64,000 nt of DNA from contig NC_012669.1 of the NCBI RefSeq assembly GCF_000023105.1, positions 1,959,025 to 2,023,024 on the forward strand, in the 5' to 3' direction. Shown one piece after another: positions 33,057-41,639 of this stretch. Source of the stretch: Beutenbergia cavernae DSM 12333 (GTDB lineage Bacteria; Actinomycetota; Actinomycetes; Actinomycetales; Beutenbergiaceae). A program made the translations under genes and the position numbers. The number at the start of each line of letters is the position of its first letter. The stretch's first letter is position 1. The notes beneath the pieces were generated by a model, which made no database searches, had not been told where the DNA came from, and saw only the letters and a program-made list of their open reading frames with translations.

Positions 33057-33968
33057 TCACCAGCTGCGCGGTCGCGGTTCCCTCCTGAGCATTTCACCGA
33101 GCTCCATCTCGAACGAGGGATCCTGGCCGAAGATTCGCTCGGACGTCCCGATGTTGAACCGCCAGCCGAACCGTCGCTCGAAGTACGCCCTGCGCCGTTC
33201 GTCGTGCTCGACGTCCGTGTCGGCCGTGTGGAACTCGCGGCCGTCGTACTCCGACGCGATCAGGAGCTCCTCGTACGCCATGTCGAAGAAGCGCGGAACT
33301 CCGTCGCCGTCCTTCATCTCGAGCTGCAGCTCCGGACGCGGGAAGCCGGCGTCGAGGATGCGACACCGTTGCCACGACTCGCCATGTGACTCGGCGCGTC
33401 GATCGACGCGCGGAGCGAGCTCCTTGGCCTGCTTCGTTCCCGGGAACCGGCGAAGCTCGGCCACGTACTCACGCAGTGCGACCTCGTCAACGACGCGAGC
33501 ATGCGCTAACGCGTCTGCGGCAGCCAGGGCATACGGTCGCCATCGCAGCCTCAGCAAGTCTGCCGCTGTGCGTAACGGCGAGGTCAGCAGCAGGCCATTC
33601 AGCTCGACCACGTCTCGATCGGGAACGACAGTTTGTCGGGTTCTTGCCCTGTCCGGGGTGATCCGGTTGCGACCGTGCGGCACCACGAAGCTGGGGCGCA
33701 TCTCGAACCGGTCGCCAGGCGTGCGGGTGTCTGCTCCGTGGACCCAGGCCGCGAAGTCGTCGCACGCCACCGCGTGCCTTGGGACGACAAGCAGCGCCGC
33801 AGCGGAGCGAAGCTCGCGCGTGTCCGCCACGTCCGCGTCGACAAGCACCCCGCGAAACACGCGACGGAGTGCGCCGACTGCAAGTGCCTCGCGGACGTCG
33901 CGGCGAGAGAGGCCGACGCCGCCGGACCTTGTCACCGTGAACGGGATCCCGTCGTTCAGGGTTGTCAT
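33057..33968 (-). CDS. AbiEi antitoxin-domain / DUF559-like endonuclease-fold protein
   Basis: A 303-residue protein. The N-terminus (RSGGVGLSRRDVREALAVGALRRVFRGVLVDADVADT) looks like the winged-helix of type IV AbiEi antitoxins. The C-terminal part (about 210-290: LEMKDGDGVPRFFDMAYEELLIASEYDGREFHTADTDVEHDERRRAYFERRFGWRF) has the spacing of a Vsr/DUF559 nuclease fold with D and E-x-D residues. Such proteins are common, variable and of unknown function in Actinobacteria. Base composition is visibly lower in GC than its neighbours, and the gene is bracketed by repeat arrays B and C in opposite orientations, both suggesting acquisition. ATG 33968 is chosen because the frame upstream runs through array C. 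Confidence 0.7.
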   Translation of the reverse strand: MTTLNDGIPFTVTRSGGVGLSRRDVREALAVGALRRVFRGVLVDADVADTRELRSAAALLVVPRHAVACDDFAAWVHGADTRTPGDRFEMRPSFVVPHGRNRITPDRARTRQTVVPDRDVVELNGLLLTSPLRTAADLLRLRWRPYALAAADALAHARVVDEVALREYVAELRRFPGTKQAKELAPRVDRRAESHGESWQRCRILDAGFPRPELQLEMKDGDGVPRFFDMAYEELLIASEYDGREFHTADTDVEHDERRRAYFERRFGWRFNIGTSERIFGQDPSFEMELGEMLRREPRPRSW

Positions 33969-34050
33969 GGCCAATTGAAGCCAAGGTTCACCTAGGCGGG
34001 TTCGAGTTATCCACAGTGCACGACCCGGCCGTGGCCGAGCGAGCCGCTCG

Positions 34051-34166
34051 TGAGGGGCCACGGACCTCTCGCGAAGGGGCCACGGCTCTCGCGAAGGGGC
34101 CACGGACCTCTCGCGAAGGGGCCACGGACCTCTCGCGAAGGGGCCACGGACCTCTCGCGAAGGGGG
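34051..34166. repeat. 22-bp tandem repeat array C (inverted relative to A and B)
   Basis: On the minus strand the unit GCGAGAGGTCCGTGGCCC plus CTTC is repeated five times between 34051 and 34158, one copy shortened to 20 bp (34073-34092), followed by a partial copy. It fills the gap between the membrane-protein stop (34167) and the start region of the AbiEi-like gene. The rest of that gap (33969-34050) holds one DnaA-box-like TTATCCACA at 34007-34015 and nothing else that I recognise. Confidence 0.88.
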
Positions 34167-34655
34167 TCAGCCGACCGCCTGCGCGACGGCCAGGACCAGG
34201 ACGAGCCCGAAGGCGAGGCCGGACGCCATGAGCGTCCCGAAGGCCGCCGCGGCGGTGCGCCGCAGGTCCCGGCTGAGCGTCGGCACCGGGTCCGAGGGAC
34301 GCCGCTGGCTCTGCACGATGATCTCCACGGTGCGGCCGTCCTCGGTCCGCGTCGTGACGACGTCGGCCGGGTCCGTGCCCGTCCGCTCGGTCTCGGCGGC
34401 CGTGCGCAGGAGGCGGGAGCGGTACACCGCGAGCAGCACGACAGGCACGGCGAGGAGGACGGCGAGCACACGCAGCGCCCACGCGCCGAAGCCGGTGAGA
34501 GGGAGGGTCATCAGCGCCAGACCGACCACGAGCACAGCCCCGACGACGACGAGCACGAGCGTCGGGCGCGCCATCGCCCTGCCGCTGCGGGCCGCGAACG
34601 GACCCCAGGACATCGCGGGCGGCATCCCCGGTGCGCTACCGGGTGGCACTGTCAT
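34167..34655 (-). CDS. Small membrane protein, unknown function
   Basis: A 162-residue protein with three hydrophobic segments (about 28-50, 55-75 and 135-160) and a hydrophilic loop with [17 protein letters not shown] between the second and third. The ATG at 34655 opens [15 protein letters not shown]. No family is recognised. It is divergent from lepA with 122 bases between the starts. Confidence 0.65.
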   Translation of the reverse strand: MTVPPGSAPGMPPAMSWGPFAARSGRAMARPTLVLVVVGAVLVVGLALMTLPLTGFGAWALRVLAVLLAVPVVLLAVYRSRLLRTAAETERTGTDPADVVTTRTEDGRTVEIIVQSQRRPSDPVPTLSRDLRRTAAAAFGTLMASGLAFGLVLVLAVAQAVG

Positions 34656-34777
34656 GGTCCCAGCGTCGCACGCCGGCCGGGATGTGCGCACGGTTCGCGC
34701 GATGGGGCCGTCGTCGTGCGGGCATGGGACCATGGAGGCCGTCCCCGCCCCGCCCTGAGATCCGAGGTAGTCGCAGC

Positions 34778-36679
34778 GTGCCCGTACCGACCCCCGCACA
34801 GCTCGAGCGGATCCGCCCCGCCGCGACGCCGCCGGCGCAGCTGCGCAACTTCTGCATCATCGCGCACATCGACCACGGCAAGTCGACGCTCGCCGACCGC
34901 ATGCTGCAGCTCACGGGTGTCGTCGACGCGCGGGCCATGCGTGCCCAGTACCTCGACCGCATGGACATCGAGCGAGAGCGCGGCATCACGATCAAGTCGC
35001 AGGCCGTCCGGATGCCGTGGGCCGCAGCCCAGGGCGGCGAGGCGGGCGCGCCGCTCGTCCCGTACGCCCTCAACATGATCGACACCCCGGGGCACGTCGA
35101 CTTCTCCTACGAGGTGTCGCGCTCGCTGGCCGCGTGCGAGGGCGCCGTCCTGCTCGTCGACGCCGCCCAGGGCATCGAGGCGCAGACGCTCGCCAACCTG
35201 TACCTCGCGCTCGAGAACGACCTCGTCGTCATCCCGGTGCTCAACAAGATCGACCTGCCGGCGGCCCAGCCGGAGAAGTACGCGGCCGAGCTGGCGAACC
35301 TCATCGGCGGCGACCCCGAGGACTGCCTGCGCGTCTCGGGCAAGACCGGCGAGGGTGTCGAGGAGCTGCTCGACCGGATCGTCGCCGACGTGCCGCCACC
35401 GGTCGGCGACCCCGACGCCCCCGCGCGGGCCATGATCTTCGACTCCGTCTACGACACCTACCGCGGCGTCGTGACGTACGTCCGCGTCGTCGACGGCTCC
35501 CTGTCGCCGCGCGAGCGGATCGCGATGATGTCGACGCGCGCCACGCACGAGCTGCTCGAGATCGGCGTGAGCTCGCCCGAGCCGGCGCCGACGCAGGGGC
35601 TCGGCGTCGGCGAGGTCGGCTATCTCATCACCGGCGTCAAGGACGTGCGCCAGTCGCGCGTGGGCGACACCGTGACGAACTCGGCGAAGCCGGCGACGAC
35701 GGCGCTCGGCGGGTACCGGGATCCGAAGCCGATGGTGTTCTCGGGCCTGTATCCGATCGACGGCAGCGACTACCCGGTGCTCCGGGACGCCCTCGACAAG
35801 CTCAAGCTCAACGACGCCGCCCTGGTCTACGAGCCGGAGACGTCGGTGGCCCTCGGCTTCGGGTTCCGGTGCGGCTTCCTCGGTCTGCTGCACATGGAGA
35901 TCGTGCGTGAGCGGCTCGAGCGCGAGTTCGACCTCGAGCTCATCTCGACGGCGCCCAACGTCGTCTACGAGGTGACGATGGAGGACGGCACGCACCACAC
36001 GGTGACCAACCCGAGCGAGTACCCGGCGGGAAAGATCCACGAGGTCCGCGAGCCCGTGGTGCGGGCGACGATCCTCGCCCCGAGCGAGTTCGTCGGCGCG
36101 ATCATGGAGCTGTGCCAGAGCCGGCGCGGCTCGCTCGGCGGCATGGACTACCTCTCCGAGGACCGCGTCGAGATGCGCTACACGCTGCCGCTCGCGGAGA
36201 TCGTGTTCGACTTCTTCGACCAGCTGAAGTCGCGCACGCGCGGCTACGCCTCGCTCGACTACGAGCCGCAGGGCGACCAGGTCGCTGATCTCGTCAAGGT
36301 CGACATCCTGCTGCAGGGCGAGCACGTGGACGCGTTCAGCGCGATCGTGCACAAGGACAAGGCGTACGCGTACGGCGTCATGATGGCGGGCAAGCTGCGC
36401 GAGCTCATCCCGCGCCAGCAGTTCGAGGTGCCGATCCAGGCGGCCGTCGGGTCGCGCATCATCGCCCGGGAGACGATCCGCGCGATCCGCAAGGACGTGC
36501 TCGCCAAGTGCTATGGCGGCGACATCACCCGCAAGCGCAAGCTCCTCGAGAAGCAGAAGGAGGGGAAGAAGCGCATGAAGATGGTCGGCCGGGTCGAGGT
36601 CCCGCAGGAGGCGTTCATCGCCGCGCTCTCCTCCGACTCGCCGACGGGGAAGGACGCCAAGGAGAAGGCGCGCAAGTGA
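34778..36679 (+). CDS. lepA: Elongation factor 4 (LepA GTPase)
   Basis: A 633-residue translational GTPase with G1 [10 protein letters not shown]2 RGITIK, G3 DTPGHVD, G4 NKID and the specific C-terminal domain ([37 protein letters not shown], about 570-606). It acts on ribosomes in early translation or back-translocation. GTG 34778 gives [36 protein letters not shown], the usual N-terminus of actinobacterial LepA. hemW follows after 24 bases. Confidence 0.97.
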   Translation: MPVPTPAQLERIRPAATPPAQLRNFCIIAHIDHGKSTLADRMLQLTGVVDARAMRAQYLDRMDIERERGITIKSQAVRMPWAAAQGGEAGAPLVPYALNMIDTPGHVDFSYEVSRSLAACEGAVLLVDAAQGIEAQTLANLYLALENDLVVIPVLNKIDLPAAQPEKYAAELANLIGGDPEDCLRVSGKTGEGVEELLDRIVADVPPPVGDPDAPARAMIFDSVYDTYRGVVTYVRVVDGSLSPRERIAMMSTRATHELLEIGVSSPEPAPTQGLGVGEVGYLITGVKDVRQSRVGDTVTNSAKPATTALGGYRDPKPMVFSGLYPIDGSDYPVLRDALDKLKLNDAALVYEPETSVALGFGFRCGFLGLLHMEIVRERLEREFDLELISTAPNVVYEVTMEDGTHHTVTNPSEYPAGKIHEVREPVVRATILAPSEFVGAIMELCQSRRGSLGGMDYLSEDRVEMRYTLPLAEIVFDFFDQLKSRTRGYASLDYEPQGDQVADLVKVDILLQGEHVDAFSAIVHKDKAYAYGVMMAGKLRELIPRQQFEVPIQAAVGSRIIARETIRAIRKDVLAKCYGGDITRKRKLLEKQKEGKKRMKMVGRVEVPQEAFIAALSSDSPTGKDAKEKARK

Positions 36680-36703
36680 GGTTCGCGCGGGCGAGGGACT
36701 GCG

Positions 36704-37921
36704 GTGCCGCAGCTGCCTGACGGCGACCCGCCGCCGTCGGACGGTTCGCTCCCGGCGTCGGTGCTGCCCGGGGCGGACGAGCGCGCGTTCGGGGTCTATC
36801 TCCACGTCCCGTTCTGCCGGGTGCGGTGCGGGTACTGCGACTTCAACACGTACACGGCGAGCGAGCTCGGCGGCGGCGCGAGCCAGGCCGCTTATGCGGC
36901 GACGGCGCAGCGGGAGATCGCGCTGGCGGCGCGGGTCCTCGCGTCGTCGGGTCTGCCCGAGCGCCGGGTCGAGACGGTCTTCGTGGGCGGCGGGACGCCC
37001 ACCCTGCTGCCGCCCGGCGACCTCGCGGGACTGGTGCGCGCCGTCGACGACGCGTGGGGCCTCGCTCCAGGCGCTGAGGTCACGACCGAGGCGAACCCCG
37101 ACTCGGTGACGCCGGAATCGTTGGCAGCGCTCGCCGACGCGGGGTTCACGCGCGTGTCGTTCGGGATGCAGTCCGCGGTCCCGCACGTGCTCGCCACGCT
37201 GGACCGCACCCACGATCCCGCCCGCCTGCCCGCCGTCGTCGCGTGGGCGCGCGACGCCGGTCTGGCCGTCTCGCTGGACCTCATCTACGGGACGCCCGGG
37301 GAGACGCTCGACGACTGGCGCGTCAGCCTCGAGAAGGCCGTCGCGCTCGATCCGGACCACGTGTCGGCGTACGCCCTCGTCGTGGAGCCGGGGACGGCGA
37401 TGGGTCGGCAGGCGGCGCGCGGTGAGCTCCCGGCTCCGGACGGCGACGACGAGGCGGCGAAGTACGAGCTGGCCGACGCCGTGCTCGCCGACGCCGGGTA
37501 CTCCTGGTACGAGATCAGCAACTTCGCCCGGACCTCGGCCGACGAGTGCCGCCACAACCTCGCCTACTGGCGCGGCGACGACTGGTGGGGGATCGGGCCC
37601 GGGGCGCACAGCCACGTCGGGGGCGTCCGGTGGTGGAACGTCAAGCACCCGCGCGCGTACGCCGGCCGGCTCGAGGCCGCCACCTCGCCGGCCGCGGGCC
37701 GGGAGACGCTCGACGACGACGCGCGCGAGCTCGAACGCGTGCTGCTCGGGATCCGCCTCGCGACCGGCCTGGACGCCGAGCGCGCGGACGCCGCCGCGGT
37801 GGCCGAGCTCGCCCGCGGCGGGTTGGTGAGCGTCCGGTCGCCGGGCGACGGCGGCCGGCGTCTCGTGCTCACGCGGCGCGGGAGGCTGCTCGCCGACACG
37901 GTGGTTCGCGCGCTGACCTGA
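36704..37921 (+). CDS. hemW: HemW (radical SAM, coproporphyrinogen III oxidase-like)
   Basis: A 405-residue radical SAM protein. YLHVPFCRVRCGYCDFNTY (about 30-48) gives the CxxxCxxC cluster plus the following Cys-less NTY typical of HemW, then ETVFVGGGTPTLL, TTEANPDSVTPESLAALADAGFTRVSFGMQS and a C-terminal winged domain. HemW is now viewed as a heme chaperone rather than the coproporphyrinogen oxidase HemN. It has the HemW-type CxxxCxxC motif without the HemN C-terminal extra Cys. Position after lepA is conserved in Actinobacteria. Confidence 0.93.
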   Translation: MPQLPDGDPPPSDGSLPASVLPGADERAFGVYLHVPFCRVRCGYCDFNTYTASELGGGASQAAYAATAQREIALAARVLASSGLPERRVETVFVGGGTPTLLPPGDLAGLVRAVDDAWGLAPGAEVTTEANPDSVTPESLAALADAGFTRVSFGMQSAVPHVLATLDRTHDPARLPAVVAWARDAGLAVSLDLIYGTPGETLDDWRVSLEKAVALDPDHVSAYALVVEPGTAMGRQAARGELPAPDGDDEAAKYELADAVLADAGYSWYEISNFARTSADECRHNLAYWRGDDWWGIGPGAHSHVGGVRWWNVKHPRAYAGRLEAATSPAAGRETLDDDARELERVLLGIRLATGLDAERADAAAVAELARGGLVSVRSPGDGGRRLVLTRRGRLLADTVVRALT

Positions 37922-38012
37922 GGCGGCGCTTCGCCTTGACACCCTCGGGTGGTGGCGGTTCGCTGAGGCGCGTGCCGCTCGTCCCGCGCGGCCGTCGAGC
38001 ACGAGGAGCGAC

Positions 38013-39371
38013 ATGAGCAACCCGACCGGCCCGGAGAACCCGGAAGGCTCCGACGAGAGCCGTGAGTCCACGGGCCCTGACGCGCCGCTGCCCCCGGACG
38101 AGCCGTCGGTCTCGCAGGAGCCTCCCGCGGAGCCGGTGATCCCGCCGGCGCCCCCCGTCGAGCCGGGCGTGCCGCCGGCACCTCCGGCGGAGCCCGTGAT
38201 CCCGCCGGCCGAGCCGGTGGTGCCGCCCGCTCCGCCGGTCGAGCCGGAGGCGCCGCCCGTCGTGCCGCCGGTGGTCCCGCCGCCGAGCCCGCCGGCCGAG
38301 CAGGTGGTGCCGCCCGCGCCACCCGTCGTGCCGCCGGCTCCCGCCCCGGAGCCCGACGCGCCGCAGGCTCAGAGCTATGCCGCACCGCCGCCTCCGGCGA
38401 GCGCCTATCCGCCGCCGGACCAGGGCGGGTTCACCGGGGGGGCCGCCGTCCCGCCACCGCCCGCGCAGCCGGGCTCCGAGCTCCCACCGCAGGCACAGCC
38501 TGCGGCCGTCCCGCCGCCTCCGGCGCAGCCGGGCTTCTCGCCCCCGCCCGCTCAGGCTGGCGGTTTCCCGCCGCCCCCGCCCGGCCAAGGTGGGTTCCCG
38601 CCTCCTCCCGGTCAGGGTGGTGGCTTCCCGCCGCCTCCGCAGGGTGGGTTTCCGCCGCCTCCGCAGGGCGGGTTCCCGCCGCCGGGCGGCGCGTACGCCA
38701 GCCAGGTCCAGGCGACCGACGGCTTCTCCTGGGGCTGGAAGAAGTTCACGGAGAACTGGGGCACGCTCGTCCTCGCCCAGCTGCTGTGGGGCCTGATCAT
38801 CGCCGCTCTGGTGATCCTCTGGTCGTTCATCATCATCGGGATCGGGCGCGCGGCTGCGGGCTCGGGTTCTGCGACGGAGGACGCGTTCAGCGTGCTCGGC
38901 TTCTTCGGCACGGTGGTGCTCTTCTTCGCCGTCATCGCGGGCGCCTTCCTGTCCCAGATCGGCATGGTGCACGGCTACCTCGAGATCGCGAACGGCAAGC
39001 CGGTCACGCTGAAGGACTTCTTCACGTTCAAGAACGTGGGAGCCGCGCTGGGCGCGACCCTCCTCATCGCGCTGGCCTCGATGGTGGGATCGTTCATCAT
39101 CGTCGGCGGCCTCATCGTGCTGTTCTTCGCGCTCTACGTCATCTGGTTCATCGTCGACCAGCGACGTGGAGCCATCGACGGCATCAAGGCGGGCATCAAC
39201 CTCTCGGCGAACAACTTCGGGCAGACGGCGCTTCTGCTGCTCCTCGTGCTCGTCGCCAACGCGGTCGGGAGCGCTCTGTGCGGGATCGGGACACTGATCT
39301 CCGCCCCGCTCGGCAACCTGGCGACCACGTACATGTACCGCAGGCTGCAGAACCAGCCCGTCGCACCCTGA
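38013..39371 (+). CDS. Proline-rich membrane protein
   Basis: A 452-residue protein in two parts. Residues 1-228 are low-complexity, first with repeats of the form PPAPPVEP, then PPPxQGGFPPPP and PPPGGAY. Residues 230-452 form a membrane domain with five to six hydrophobic segments, opening GFSWGWKKFTENWGTLVLAQLLWG and ending NLATTYMYRRLQNQP, a pattern seen in many actinobacterial and some mycobacterial envelope proteins of unknown function. The Pro-rich tail is probably cytoplasmic. TTGACA at 37936-37941 may be its -35 box. The start has GAGGAGCGAC upstream. Confidence 0.78.
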   Translation: MSNPTGPENPEGSDESRESTGPDAPLPPDEPSVSQEPPAEPVIPPAPPVEPGVPPAPPAEPVIPPAEPVVPPAPPVEPEAPPVVPPVVPPPSPPAEQVVPPAPPVVPPAPAPEPDAPQAQSYAAPPPPASAYPPPDQGGFTGGAAVPPPPAQPGSELPPQAQPAAVPPPPAQPGFSPPPAQAGGFPPPPPGQGGFPPPPGQGGGFPPPPQGGFPPPPQGGFPPPGGAYASQVQATDGFSWGWKKFTENWGTLVLAQLLWGLIIAALVILWSFIIIGIGRAAAGSGSATEDAFSVLGFFGTVVLFFAVIAGAFLSQIGMVHGYLEIANGKPVTLKDFFTFKNVGAALGATLLIALASMVGSFIIVGGLIVLFFALYVIWFIVDQRRGAIDGIKAGINLSANNFGQTALLLLLVLVANAVGSALCGIGTLISAPLGNLATTYMYRRLQNQPVAP

Positions 39372-39385
39372 CGTGGCACGACGAG

Positions 39386-39415
39386 CGGGCCGGGGCGGCG
39401 TGCCGCCCCGGCCCG
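39386..39415. terminator. Strong bidirectional terminator
   Basis: CGGGCCGGGGCGGC and GCCGCCCCGGCCCG pair perfectly (14 bp) around a GT loop, in the 90-base gap between the convergent proline-rich and DUF3097 genes. Confidence 0.8.
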
Positions 39416-39461
39416 TCGCTCGTGCTGGGCGGGGAAGCGCCAGAGGCTGACGACGCCGGCG

Positions 39462-40346
39462 TCAGCCCTCGCCGGTGACGAAGTCGACGAGCTCCTCGAC
39501 CCGGCCCAGCAGCGCGGGGTCGAGGTCGCGGTAGTCGCGCACGTTGCGCAGGATCCGCTTCCAGCCCGCGGCGACGTCCGCCTGGTCCGCGTGCGGCCAG
39601 CCGAGCGCGCGCAGCGTGCCGGTCTTGATGTCCTCCGACCGGGGGACGTCGGGCCATACGCGCAGACCGACGCGTTCCGGCCGGACGGCCTGCCAGACGT
39701 CGACGTAGGGGTGCCCGAGCACGAGCACCGCGTCGGCCGCAGGACCGAGCCGGCGCAGAGCCTCGGCGGTGAGGCGCTGCTCCTTGCTCCCGGGCACGAG
39801 GTGGTCGACCAGGACGCCCGCGCGGCGCCCGGGACCCGGCGCGAACTCCGTGAGCGCGTCGGCGAGGTTGTCGACGCCGTCGAGCAGCTCGACGACGACC
39901 CCCTCGATCCGCAGGTCCTCGCCCCACACGTGCTCCACGAGCTCGGCGTCGTGGCGTCCCTCGACCCACAGGCGCGAGGCCCGCGCCACCCGGGCGCGTG
40001 CGCCGGCCACGGCGCGCGAGCCGCTCGCGGTGCGGACCGCGGCGCGGGGGCGCTCGCCGCGCGGCATCACGAGCCGCACCGGTTCGCCGTCGACCCAGAA
40101 GCCCGGCCCGAGCGGGAAGGTCCTGGTGGTTCCGCGCCGGTCCTCGAGAGCGACGGTGACCCCGCCCGCGCTCTTCTCGACGCGCACGACGGCGCCGACC
40201 CAGCCCGTCTCGACGTCCTCGACGACGAGGCCGGCGACCGCCGGCTCGTCGCGCGTCACGCGGCGGGTGCCGGTCCGCACTCGCGGATCGGCGCTCAGAG
40301 CATCTGGCCCGTAAGGGTCGGGGAACCCACGGCGGTCGGAAGGCAC
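39462..40346 (-). CDS. DUF3097 family protein
   Basis: A 294-residue protein. The text PYGPDALSADPRV at the start, GLVVEDVETGWVGAVVRVEKSAGGVTVALEDRRG (about 37-70), RLWVEGRHDAELVEHVWGEDLRIEGVVVELLDGVDNL (about 120-157) and VLVLGHPYVDVWQAVRPERVG (about 211-231) match DUF3097, found in Actinobacteria next to hemW/hrcA. The middle part with LWVEGRHDAELVEHVWGEDLR looks like a TOPRIM-type fold. Function is unknown. GTG 40346 is the likely start but lacks a clear ribosome site. The gene is divergent from hrcA. Confidence 0.82.
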   Translation of the reverse strand: MPSDRRGFPDPYGPDALSADPRVRTGTRRVTRDEPAVAGLVVEDVETGWVGAVVRVEKSAGGVTVALEDRRGTTRTFPLGPGFWVDGEPVRLVMPRGERPRAAVRTASGSRAVAGARARVARASRLWVEGRHDAELVEHVWGEDLRIEGVVVELLDGVDNLADALTEFAPGPGRRAGVLVDHLVPGSKEQRLTAEALRRLGPAADAVLVLGHPYVDVWQAVRPERVGLRVWPDVPRSEDIKTGTLRALGWPHADQADVAAGWKRILRNVRDYRDLDPALLGRVEELVDFVTGEG

Positions 40347-40510
40347 CCGGCGAGGATGCCGCACCGGTCGGCGTCGTGACGCGCGACCCACCGGGGGACG
40401 GCCGGAATCGCCGGGGCCGACGGCGTGTCGCCCGTCGGTGCGCCCGCCCGGCCGGTGCGGCCGCGAGGATGGCGGCGCCGGGACGCCGGAGGCGCGCGCT
40501 GGCAGCAGCG

Positions 40511-40542
40511 TAGAATTGGCACTCGGCCCGGGTGAGTGCTGG
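40511..40542 (+). promoter_or_regulatory. hrcA promoter and CIRCE operator
   Basis: A -10 box TAGAAT (40511-40516) is followed by TTGGCACTC, nine bases, GAGTGCTGG (40516-40542), the CIRCE inverted repeat with G for A in the outer part of each arm (consensus TTAGCACTC/GAGTGCTAA). HrcA bound here would block transcription of hrcA-dnaJ, lifting on heat shock. Confidence 0.85.
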
Positions 40543-40562
40543 CACGCGATCGAGGGAGGACC

Positions 40563-41618
40563 ATGAGCGACGAACGACGCCTCGAGGTCCTGCGCGCGAT
40601 CGTGCGCGACTACGTGAGCACCCGGGAGCCCGTCGGGTCCCGTGCGCTCGTCGAACGGCACGCGCTCGGCGTCTCCCCGGCGACCATCCGGAACGACATG
40701 GCGGCGCTCGAGGAGAGCGGCTACATCGCGCAGCCGCACACGTCGGCCGGACGCGTGCCGACCGACAAGGGGTACCGGCTCTTCGTCGACCGGCTCTCCA
40801 CGCTCAAGCCGCTCACGCCGGCGGAGCGCCGCGCGATCGAGCACCTGCTCGACGAGGCCGTCGACCTGGACGACGTCGTCGACCGCACGGTGCGGCTCCT
40901 CGCGCAGATCACGCACCAGGTCGCCGTCGTCCAGTACCCCTCGTTGCGCCGCACGACGCTGCGGCACATCGAGCTCGTCCCGATGGCCCCGGGTCGTCTG
41001 CTCGTCGTCATGATCATGGACACCGGGCGGGTGGAGCAGCGCACGATCGAGCTGGCGGCCGACGCCGCGCCCGACGAGGCTGTCGTCGCGGAGCTGCGAG
41101 CCCGGCTGAACGCGGTGGGTGCCGGGCGGCGCATGCCGCGTCTCGGCGTCGAGCTCGAGATGCTGCCCACCTACTTCGCCCCGGCCGACCGCCCGTTCGT
41201 CGACGCCGTCAACGCCGTGATCGCCGAGGCGCTCGCGGAGGAGACGGAGGAACGCATCGTCATGGCCGGCACGGCCAACCTGGCGCGTTCCGACACGGAC
41301 TTCCCGCGCACCATCAGCCCCGTGCTCGAGGCGCTCGAGGAGCAGGTGGTACTGCTGCGCCTGCTGTCCGAGATGGCGCTCGACGCCGAGGAGGTGCGCT
41401 CCGAGCGCGGCGACGGCATCAGCGTGCGGATCGGCCACGAGAACCGGCACGCGGGTCTGGCGGAGACGTCGATCGTCGCGTCGGGTTACGGTGGGGTCGC
41501 GGCGGACGACGCCGTCGCCTACCTCGGAGTTCTCGGTCCGACCCGGATGGACTACCCCACGACCATGGCGTCGGTGCGTGCCGTCGCCCGCTATCTCTCC
41601 AGGGCCCTCGGCGGCTGA
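40563..41618 (+). CDS. hrcA: Heat-inducible transcription repressor HrcA
   Basis: A 351-residue repressor. The N-terminal winged helix reads [67 protein letters not shown], then the GAF-like and inserted dimerisation domains. It binds the CIRCE site 21 bases upstream and needs the GroEL chaperonin for activity in known cases. The ATG at 40563 has GGGAGGA before it; an in-frame GTG inside the CIRCE repeat (40536) is not credible. dnaJ follows after 21 bases. Confidence 0.96.
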   Translation: MSDERRLEVLRAIVRDYVSTREPVGSRALVERHALGVSPATIRNDMAALEESGYIAQPHTSAGRVPTDKGYRLFVDRLSTLKPLTPAERRAIEHLLDEAVDLDDVVDRTVRLLAQITHQVAVVQYPSLRRTTLRHIELVPMAPGRLLVVMIMDTGRVEQRTIELAADAAPDEAVVAELRARLNAVGAGRRMPRLGVELEMLPTYFAPADRPFVDAVNAVIAEALAEETEERIVMAGTANLARSDTDFPRTISPVLEALEEQVVLLRLLSEMALDAEEVRSERGDGISVRIGHENRHAGLAETSIVASGYGGVAADDAVAYLGVLGPTRMDYPTTMASVRAVARYLSRALGG

Positions 41619-41639
41619 TCTTCGAGCAGGAAGCCACAC

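Noticed and set aside
32401..33968. PemK-like and AbiEi-like genes as one toxin-antitoxin system
   Set aside because: They belong to different TA types (II and IV), are separated by a repeat array, and neither has its usual partner (MazE/PemI or AbiEii).
34007..34015. TTATCCACA, an exact DnaA-box consensus
   Set aside because: Only one copy is seen, there is no cluster, no AT-rich unwinding region and no dnaA/dnaN/gyrB nearby, so it is not evidence of an origin.
15601..34166. The 22-bp arrays as CRISPR
   Set aside because: The conserved core is 18 bp and the gap only 4 bp with nearly fixed sequence; there are no spacers and no cas genes.
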